DNA of 11,320 nt from Rhodobacterales bacterium 34-62-10 (lineage in GTDB: Bacteria; Pseudomonadota; Alphaproteobacteria; Rhodobacterales; Rhodobacteraceae), in the NCBI GenBank assembly GCA_002282555.1, contig NCJR01000036.1, positions 1-11,320 of the forward strand. The letters are read 5' to 3'. Position 1 is the first letter of the stretch; each line of letters starts with the position of its first letter. The notes beneath the pieces were generated by a model. It was given only the letters and a program-made list of their open reading frames with translations, did no database searches and was not told where the DNA came from. The position numbers and the translations under genes are program-made. Shown here one piece after another: positions 6,328 to 11,320 of the stretch.

Positions 6328-7401
6328 ATGAAACTAACCAAACTCTTGACCACCGCAGCCCTTGCGCTGGGTCTGGCCACAGGCGCCATGGCGCAGGACA
6401 CACTGAAGGTGGGCTTTGTCTATGTCGGCCCCGTCGGTGACGGCGGCTGGACCTATGAGCATGACAAGGCGCGTCAGGCCGTTGAAGCCGAATTTGGTGA
6501 CAAGGTCGAAACCGTGTTCGTCGAATCCGTGCCCGAAGGTCCGGACGCCGAGCGTGTGATGACCCAGATGGCGCTGGACGGTGCCAAGCTGATCTTCACC
6601 ACCTCTTTCGGCTTCATGGACCCGACGATCAACGTCGCAGCCAAGTTTCCCGATGTGAAATTCGAACATGCCACCGGCTACAAGCGCGCCGACAACGTGT
6701 CGACCTATTCGGCCCGCTTCTATGAAGGCCGCGCCATTCAGGGTCATATCGCGGGCAAGATGACGGAATCGAACATCATCGGTTACATCGGCTCCTATCC
6801 GATCCCCGAAGTGATCCGCGGCATCAACTCGGCCTTCATCCATGCGCGCAAGGTGAACCCGGATGTGCAGTTCAAGATCGTTTGGGCCTATACTTGGTTC
6901 GATCCGGCAAAAGAAGCAGACGCGGCCAAGGTTCTGATCGAACAGGGCGCTGACGTGATCCTGCAGCACACCGATTCCACCGCGCCACTGGCGGCCGCAG
7001 CTGAGGCAGGCAACATCATCGGCTTCGGTCAGGCCTCCGACATGAGCGAATATGCCGATGGTCCGCGCGTGTCCTCGATCATCGACAACTGGGCACCTTA
7101 TTATATCGACCGCGTCAAGGCCGTGATGGACGGGACCTGGACCTCGACCGACACATGGGACGGTATCGGGCCGGGCATGGTTGGCATCGGTGAGATCACC
7201 GACCGCGTTCCCGCCGAGGTGAAGGCCGAGGCTCTGGCATTGAAAGAGGCGATCGCCAAGGGCGAGTATCACCCGTTCACCGGACCGCTGAACAAGCAGG
7301 ACGGCTCGGTTTGGCTGGCCGATGGTGAAGTGGCCGATGACGGCACGCTTCTGGGCATGGACTTCTATGTCGAAGGCATCGAAGGCACGATCCCGAACTG
7401 A
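6328..7401 (+). CDS. BMP/PnrA-family periplasmic substrate-binding protein, probable purine ligand
   Basis: This 357-residue protein captures substrate in the periplasm for the upstream ATPase and permeases. Residues 1-22 are a signal peptide: charged MKLTK, a hydrophobic core, and AMA before QDTLKV. There is no lipobox cysteine, so it should be soluble rather than a lipoprotein. The mature protein begins with the fold's first strand and loop, KVGFVYVGPVGDGGWTYEHD, and contains TTSFGFMDP, GYIGSYPIPEVIRGINSAF and the ILQHTDST segment expected of BMP/PnrA proteins, several of which bind purine nucleosides or bases. AGGGGGA at 6313-6319 is the ribosome site. A 64-base gap separates it from permease 2. 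Many codons end in C (GGC, ATC, GAC), suggesting high expression. A strong terminator follows. Adenine, hypoxanthine, xanthine or a nucleoside are all possible ligands; the sequence does not decide. Confidence 0.93.
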   Translation: MKLTKLLTTAALALGLATGAMAQDTLKVGFVYVGPVGDGGWTYEHDKARQAVEAEFGDKVETVFVESVPEGPDAERVMTQMALDGAKLIFTTSFGFMDPTINVAAKFPDVKFEHATGYKRADNVSTYSARFYEGRAIQGHIAGKMTESNIIGYIGSYPIPEVIRGINSAFIHARKVNPDVQFKIVWAYTWFDPAKEADAAKVLIEQGADVILQHTDSTAPLAAAAEAGNIIGFGQASDMSEYADGPRVSSIIDNWAPYYIDRVKAVMDGTWTSTDTWDGIGPGMVGIGEITDRVPAEVKAEALALKEAIAKGEYHPFTGPLNKQDGSVWLADGEVADDGTLLGMDFYVEGIEGTIPN

Positions 7402-7421
7402 TCATTTATTCTTATCATCGG

Positions 7422-7455
7422 AAAAACCCCGCCCTTGTGCGGGGTTTTTTGTTTT
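7422..7455 (+). terminator. Intrinsic terminator after the binding-protein gene
   Basis: AAAAACCCCGC (7422-7432) pairs perfectly with GCGGGGTTTTT (7439-7449) around a six-base loop, giving an 11-bp stem. The T run continues to 7450 and, after one G, through 7455. It lies 21 bases after the binding-protein stop and should end the xdh/transporter transcript. The A run on the left could give partial function in reverse, but no gene on that strand needs it. Confidence 0.93.
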
Positions 7456-7609
7456 AAGGCCTTGGGCTGGACCGCAGCGCTGCCCATCTCGGCTGGTGAG
7501 TTTGCTCATTTTCGCACTAGACGACATCGCGGCCCAGCCAGACAGCCGCATTGCACGCCGGACTGCAAAGCTGTAGGGCAAGGGCCAGATTCAAAGGACG
7601 CGCAGCCCC
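7456..7609 (+). promoter_or_regulatory. Intergenic leader of psd; promoter expected but not clearly seen
   Basis: After the terminator about 150 bases precede psd, so a promoter for psd-pssA should be here. The best candidate is TTGCAC (7551-7556), 17 bases before TAGGGC (7574-7579); the -10 box is poor. TTGCA (7551-7555) and TGCAA (7564-7568) form an inverted repeat with an 8-base centre, which could be an operator. No convincing gene lies in the stretch. Confidence 0.3.
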
Positions 7610-8302
7610 ATGACCATGCTTGAAACATTCATCAAACCGATGCACCCCGAAGGGCGCAAGTTCGTGGCAATCTTCGCTGCGATATCGGTGGTTCTGTTCC
7701 TGATCTGGGAACCATTGGGCTGGATCGGTGTCGGTCTGACGGTCTGGTGCTATTACTTCTTTCGTGACCCCAAGCGCACGACACCTACCCGGGATGGCCT
7801 GATCATCAGCCCTGCAGATGGTGTCATCTCGTTGATCGAAAAGGCAGTTCCGCCGCGCGAATTGGGTATGGAGGATCGCGCCCTGACCCGCGTCAGCGTG
7901 TTCATGAACGTGTTCAACTGCCATGTGAACCGCGCGCCCATTGCTGGCCGCGTGACGGCCGTGGCGTATCGACCCGGCAAATTTCTGAATGCCTCACTGG
8001 ACAAGGCGTCCGAGGATAATGAACGCAACTCGCTGGCCATCGAGATGGAAGATGGACGCCAGATCGCGGTGGTACAGATCGCTGGTCTGGTGGCGCGGCG
8101 CATCGTGTGCTGGACCAAGCCCGAGCATCGCCTGCTAACGGGCGAACGCTTCGGCCTTATCCGCTTCGGCAGCCGCGTTGATGTCTATCTGCCCGACGGG
8201 GTGTTCCCGCTTGTCAGCGTTGGACAGGGCATGGTCGCAGGTGAAACAGTCATCGCAGACCTGACCTCAACCGAAGGAGCGCGCAGTGGGCGAACAGCCT
8301 GA
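7610..8302 (+). CDS. psd: Phosphatidylserine decarboxylase proenzyme (short proteobacterial form)
   Basis: Psd converts phosphatidylserine to phosphatidylethanolamine at the inner membrane. The 230-residue proenzyme is of the short class. A hydrophobic anchor spans about 18-50. PADGVI (68-73) and [14 protein letters not shown] (97-110) are conserved active-site blocks. [11 protein letters not shown] (185-195) contains the self-cleavage site: the chain should break between Gly187 and Ser188, turning the serine into the pyruvoyl cofactor and leaving a short alpha chain. The start at 7610 lies 11 bases after AAAGGA (7593-7598); a second ATG two codons later is too far from it. The 3' end overlaps pssA by 17 bases, so the two consecutive pathway enzymes are probably translated together. 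Confidence 0.96.
   Translation: MTMLETFIKPMHPEGRKFVAIFAAISVVLFLIWEPLGWIGVGLTVWCYYFFRDPKRTTPTRDGLIISPADGVISLIEKAVPPRELGMEDRALTRVSVFMNVFNCHVNRAPIAGRVTAVAYRPGKFLNASLDKASEDNERNSLAIEMEDGRQIAVVQIAGLVARRIVCWTKPEHRLLTGERFGLIRFGSRVDVYLPDGVFPLVSVGQGMVAGETVIADLTSTEGARSGRTA
8274..8279 (+). promoter_or_regulatory. Ribosome-binding site fixing the GTG start of pssA
   Basis: AAGGAG stands six bases before the GTG at 8286, inside the end of psd. The next in-frame ATG (8313) has no comparable sequence upstream, so this site decides the GTG start. Confidence 0.75.
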
Positions 8303-9053
8303 TCCCGATCTGATGCCGCCAATCCGGTCGCGGCGCGAACTGCCGATCGTGCAACTTCTGCCCAATCTGGTGACAGTGGGCGCAATATGTGCCGGCCTGA
8401 CTGCGATCCGGTTTGCCACGGCCGGAAATTTTACTGTCGCCGTCCAACTGCTGCTGCTGGCGGCTGTTCTGGACGGGCTGGACGGAAGTCTGGCGCGTCT
8501 GCTGAAAAGCGCGAGCGCCTTGGGTGCCGAGCTGGACAGCCTAGCCGATTTCCTGAACTTCGGGATCGCACCCGCGCTGCTGATGTATTTCTGGGCGTTC
8601 AAGGACATGGGCAATCTGGGCTGGATCGCCGTTGTGATCTATGCGCTCTGCTGCGTATTGCGTCTGGCGCGGTTCAACGTCGGCACCAAAACCACCGAGA
8701 GTGACAAGCCAGCCAGTCATTTCGAGGGCGTCCCCTCGCCTGCGGGAGCGTTGCTTGTGATGCTGCCGCTGTTCATTGACCGCGCCCTGCCGGGCGCACC
8801 GACCATCCCGGATACGATTGTGGCGCTTTACATGTTGGCCGTGGGTCTGCTGATGATCAGCCGCCTGCCCACATGGTCCTTGAAATCCCTGACCATCCGG
8901 CGCGAAAATGTGCGGTATCTCTATGTCGGCTTTGTCTGTTTCCTTGCCGCATTGATCAGTTTTCCATGGGTCACGCTGATGGTGATGGACCTGCTATATC
9001 TTCTGTCCCTGCTTTGGGCATGGAGACAGTCGCGGGTTGCGTCGCAAGACTGA
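8286..9053 (+). CDS. pssA: CDP-diacylglycerol-serine O-phosphatidyltransferase (phosphatidylserine synthase)
   Basis: PssA joins CDP-diacylglycerol and L-serine to make phosphatidylserine, the substrate of the Psd encoded just upstream. The 255-residue integral membrane protein has the complete CDP-alcohol phosphotransferase signature: Asp66-Gly67, Ala70-Arg71, Gly80, Asp84 and Asp88, with spacing D-G-x2-A-R-x8-G-x3-D-x3-[10 protein letters not shown] (126-134) and [10 protein letters not shown] (146-155) are typical of the multi-membrane-span synthase rather than the E. coli soluble type. Hydrophobic segments lie near 25-45, 51-65, 92-106, 112-127, 150-165, 175-192 and 211-245. The start is GTG, chosen for its ribosome site; the gene begins 17 bases before psd ends. 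A short GAGG-TTG-CCTC stem with TTTT follows the stop, too weak to call a terminator. Confidence 0.95.
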   Translation: MGEQPDPDLMPPIRSRRELPIVQLLPNLVTVGAICAGLTAIRFATAGNFTVAVQLLLLAAVLDGLDGSLARLLKSASALGAELDSLADFLNFGIAPALLMYFWAFKDMGNLGWIAVVIYALCCVLRLARFNVGTKTTESDKPASHFEGVPSPAGALLVMLPLFIDRALPGAPTIPDTIVALYMLAVGLLMISRLPTWSLKSLTIRRENVRYLYVGFVCFLAALISFPWVTLMVMDLLYLLSLLWAWRQSRVASQD

Positions 9054-9097
9054 GGTTGCCTCTTTTCCTTGGGCAAGACTCATGGCAGGTTCGCGCC

Positions 9098-10033
9098 ATG
9101 ACACATATCCTGACCAGCCGTGATGGCACCCCCGCAAGCCGCCTTGCCTTTGGCACCATGCAATTCGGCGGCCGCGCTGACGAAGCCGCCTCTACCGCGA
9201 TGTTCGAGGCAAGTCTTGCTGCAGGCATCACCCATTTCGATACCGCCCATGCTTATACCGGCGGCGCAAGCGAAGAGATCACGGGACGCCTGATCGCGCC
9301 GCACCGTGACCGGCTGATCCTTGCCACGAAAGCCGGTTTTGTGGGCGGATCGACACGCGAAAACATCCTGAAAACCTTCGACATCTCGCGTCAGCGGCTG
9401 GGCATGGATGGGGTTGATATCCTTTATCTGCACAGGTTCGATAACGATACCCCCCTGCGGGAGACGTTCGAAACGCTGGCCGATCTGAAACGAAAGGGAC
9501 AGATCCGCTATGTCGGTGTGTCTAATTTCGCGGCCTGGCAGGTGATGAAGGCGCAATGGGTTGCTGATGAATTCGATCTGAAGATCGATATTCTGCAACC
9601 GATGTACAATATCGTCAAACGGCAGGCCGAGGTGGAACTGTTTCCCGCCTGCGTGGACCAAGGCATTGCGATTGCGCCCTACTCGCCTTTGGGTGGCGGC
9701 TTGTTGACAGGCAAGTATGCAGCTGGTGGAAGCGGCCGTCTGGTCGAGGATCAGGCCTATGCCAACCGCTATGCCCCCGCGTGGATGCACCAGGCCGCGA
9801 TTGGCCTGCAGGAGATCGCAACCGACGTGGGTGTTCATGCAGCGACATTGGCAGTCGCATGGGCTGCGCGCCATCCTGCGGGGCCGACGCCGATCATCTC
9901 AGGGCGGTCTGCAGAACAGTTGGCGCCCTCTCTGGCGGCGATGGATTACGAACTGGATGACGCGCTTTATGCGCGGCTATCGGCCCTGTCGCCGACACCC
10001 GCCCCAGCCACGGACCGGCTTGAGGAGGCATGA
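9098..10033 (+). CDS. Aldo/keto reductase family oxidoreductase
   Basis: This 311-residue cytoplasmic protein is an NAD(P)H-dependent aldo/keto reductase, reducing carbonyls to alcohols or the reverse; the substrate is unknown. The catalytic tetrad is complete: Asp48 (HFDTA), Tyr53, Lys78 (ATKAG) and His112 (YLHRFD). Family blocks RYVGVSNF (137-144), QPMYNIV (167-173), YSPLGGGLLTGKY (195-207) and the cofactor-contacting PIISGRSAEQL (265-275) follow in order. The ATG at 9098 is preferred because MTHILTSRDGTPASRLAFGTMQFGG is the expected N-terminus. The frame is open further upstream, but that part overlaps pssA and looks nothing like the family. Upstream AGGT is only a weak ribosome site. Its stop overlaps the start of the FAD oxidoreductase by ATGA, suggesting a shared pathway, perhaps handling a keto product of amino-acid oxidation (inference). 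Confidence 0.92.
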   Translation: MTHILTSRDGTPASRLAFGTMQFGGRADEAASTAMFEASLAAGITHFDTAHAYTGGASEEITGRLIAPHRDRLILATKAGFVGGSTRENILKTFDISRQRLGMDGVDILYLHRFDNDTPLRETFETLADLKRKGQIRYVGVSNFAAWQVMKAQWVADEFDLKIDILQPMYNIVKRQAEVELFPACVDQGIAIAPYSPLGGGLLTGKYAAGGSGRLVEDQAYANRYAPAWMHQAAIGLQEIATDVGVHAATLAVAWAARHPAGPTPIISGRSAEQLAPSLAAMDYELDDALYARLSALSPTPAPATDRLEEA

Positions 10034-11109
10034 GCCGGATCATCATCATCGGAGGTGGTGTCGCGGGAATATCAGCCGCGGCCCGTCTTGCCCCCCATGC
10101 CGAGGTGACGTTGCTGGAGGGCGAGGATAGTCTGGCCTATCACGCCTCGGGCCGCTCGGCTGCGATGTTCCTGCGCAACTATGGCAATGCCACGATCAAG
10201 GCATTGAATGCCGCCAGCGCAGATCATCATCACCATGCCGATGGTGGCGTGCTGTCGCCACGCGGCATGATGATGGTCGCCAGTGCGGGGCATGAAGATG
10301 CGTTTGCCTCCGACATCGCTGATCTGGGCCTGGACAGGATAACGATTGATCAAGCCGCATCCCTATGGCCAATCCTGAACCGCGCGACGATTACGCACGC
10401 CGCCTACCGCGAAGATGCGCAGGATCTGGACACCTACCTTCTGATCCAGAACTTCGTCCGCAGCGCACGCGCGAATGGGGCTCAGATCGTGACGGGCGCG
10501 CGGGTCACGGCTATCGAACGGCTGGCAACAGTCTGGCGGATCACCACGGCAGACGGACAGACGCATGAGGGTGATGCTGTGGTGAACGCTGCCGGGGCTT
10601 GGGCTGATCCTGTTGCGAAAATGGCCGGATTGCGGCCCGTGGGGATACAACCCTATCGCCGCTCGATGGCGCGGATCGCCTTGCCACCGGGCGTATCACC
10701 TGATGATTGGCCCTTCGTCGATGGCGTCGGTGAAAGCTGGTATTGCAAGCCCGATGCAGGTGCGCTGATCGTGTCCCCCGCCGATGAAGACCCCGCCGAA
10801 CCGCAGGATGCTTGGGCCGATGACATGGTCCTGGCCGAAGGTTTGGCGCGGTATCAGGACGCGGTGACAGAACCCGTGACGCGGATGCTGGCTAATTGGG
10901 CGGGCTTGCGCAGTTTCGCCCCCGACCGCACGCTGGTTATCGGTGCTGATACCGATGAGGCGACTTTTTTCTGGTGCGCGGGTCAAGGTGGTTATGGCTT
11001 TCAGACCGCCCCGGCAGCAAGCCAATTACTGTCCGATCTGGTTTTGGGGATGACGCCTTCGCTTGACGCCAAGACCGTCGCTGCGCTTGATCCAAGGAGG
11101 TTTACCTGA
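10030..11109 (+). CDS. FAD-dependent amine/D-amino-acid dehydrogenase, D-arginine dehydrogenase-like
   Basis: This 359-residue flavoprotein belongs to the DAO family and resembles the D-arginine dehydrogenase (DauA) branch, which deaminates D-amino acids to 2-oxo acids. The FAD-binding motif IIIIGGGVAG (4-13) starts the protein. YHASGRSAAMF (37-47) contains the active-site-region His38. Further shared blocks are VNAAGAWADPVAKMAGLRPVG (185-205), QPYRRSMARI (207-216), SWYCKPDAGALIVSPADEDP (236-255), WAGLRSFAPDR (290-300) with Arg294, and the C-terminal FAD block FFWCAGQGGYGFQTA (313-327). No signal peptide or membrane segment is seen. GAGGAGG at 10022-10028 is strong but unusually close to the ATG, which overlaps the aldo/keto reductase stop. 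A run of four histidines occupies 66-69. Other D-amino acids or amines are possible substrates. Confidence 0.88.
   Translation: MSRIIIIGGGVAGISAAARLAPHAEVTLLEGEDSLAYHASGRSAAMFLRNYGNATIKALNAASADHHHHADGGVLSPRGMMMVASAGHEDAFASDIADLGLDRITIDQAASLWPILNRATITHAAYREDAQDLDTYLLIQNFVRSARANGAQIVTGARVTAIERLATVWRITTADGQTHEGDAVVNAAGAWADPVAKMAGLRPVGIQPYRRSMARIALPPGVSPDDWPFVDGVGESWYCKPDAGALIVSPADEDPAEPQDAWADDMVLAEGLARYQDAVTEPVTRMLANWAGLRSFAPDRTLVIGADTDEATFFWCAGQGGYGFQTAPAASQLLSDLVLGMTPSLDAKTVAALDPRRFT
11094..11100 (+). promoter_or_regulatory. Ribosome-binding site of the DUF938 gene
   Basis: AAGGAGG, a near-perfect Shine-Dalgarno sequence, lies 10 bases before the ATG at 11111 and within the last codons of the FAD oxidoreductase gene. 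It supports this start and co-transcription of the two genes. Confidence 0.75.
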
Positions 11110-11110
11110 C

Positions 11111-11320
11111 ATGTCCCGCCGCCTGAACCTGCCCGATACAGCCTCGGTCGCGCATCCATCCGATGATGGGCGTATGTTCGCGCCATCTGCTGCGCGCAAC
11201 GCAGCCGATATCGCCGCGCTGGTCGCCGATCACGCCCCTGCCACAGGCCGCGCGCTGGAAATCGCATCAGGCACCGGGGAACATGTGATAGTCTTCGCCA
11301 GCGCCATGCCGGGGATGATC
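11111..11320 (+). CDS. DUF938-family SAM-dependent methyltransferase-like protein (3' end outside window)
   Basis: Only the first 70 codons are visible. FAPSAARNAADIAALVADH (24-42) matches the N-terminal part of DUF938 proteins, and LEIASGTGEHVIVFA (49-63) is the glycine-rich S-adenosylmethionine-binding motif I with the GTGEH signature of that family. The family is predicted to be cytoplasmic methyltransferases of unknown substrate, about 200 residues long. It starts one base after the FAD oxidoreductase stop behind a strong AAGGAGG site, so it is probably in the same transcript. Nothing in the fragment indicates the substrate. Confidence 0.85.
   Translation, partial: MSRRLNLPDTASVAHPSDDGRMFAPSAARNAADIAALVADHAPATGRALEIASGTGEHVIVFASAMPGMI

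Noticed and set aside
6334..7272. Long open frame (312 codons) on the minus strand opposite the binding-protein gene
   Set aside because: It mirrors the codon structure of a clear BMP-family gene; its translation is rich in His, Arg and Gly without recognisable domains, as expected of antisense frames in GC-rich DNA.
9052..9066. GAGG-TTG-CCTC stem followed by TTTT after pssA
   Set aside because: The stem is only four base pairs, too weak to call a terminator.
8873..9097. Upstream extension of the aldo/keto reductase frame to 8873
   Set aside because: It overlaps well-supported pssA, is Cys/Arg/Pro-rich with no family similarity, and the expected N-terminus begins at 9098.

Overview
The window is a GC-rich stretch in which every supported gene lies on the + strand, tightly packed and often overlapping. 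Protein families, gene order and base composition suggest an alphaproteobacterium, most likely of the Rhodobacteraceae (Roseobacter-type); this is inferred from recognised patterns, not from a database search. No RNA genes, CRISPR arrays, insertion sequences or phage genes were seen.

Bases 1-7401 look like one purine-related operon. It opens inside xdhB (molybdopterin subunit of xanthine dehydrogenase, 5' end outside the window), followed by xdhC (cofactor-insertion chaperone), a double-domain ABC ATPase, two permeases and a BMP/PnrA-type periplasmic binding protein. xdhB/xdhC, xdhC/ATPase and permease/permease overlap by 4-11 bases. The gap between ATPase and first permease is bridged by a 20-codon ORF that overlaps both neighbours. 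The likely job is to import a purine base or nucleoside and oxidise hypoxanthine/xanthine to urate. The binding-protein gene comes last, behind a small hairpin at the preceding stop codon, and the unit ends in a strong intrinsic terminator at 7422-7455.

Bases 7610-9053 hold psd and pssA, the phosphatidylserine decarboxylase and synthase of phosphatidylethanolamine synthesis, overlapping by 17 bases. Bases 9098-11320 hold an aldo/keto reductase, a D-arginine-dehydrogenase-like FAD oxidoreductase overlapping it by ATGA, and the start of a DUF938 methyltransferase-like gene that runs off the window.

The most unusual feature is a 72-base block inside xdhB (529-600): two perfect hairpins in tandem plus a purine-rich tail. 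It is exactly 24 codons long, stays in frame, and sits where related proteins appear to have only a short loop. It resembles an intergenic palindromic repeat that has entered a coding sequence. A degenerate tail-like match lies between the ATPase and first permease genes.
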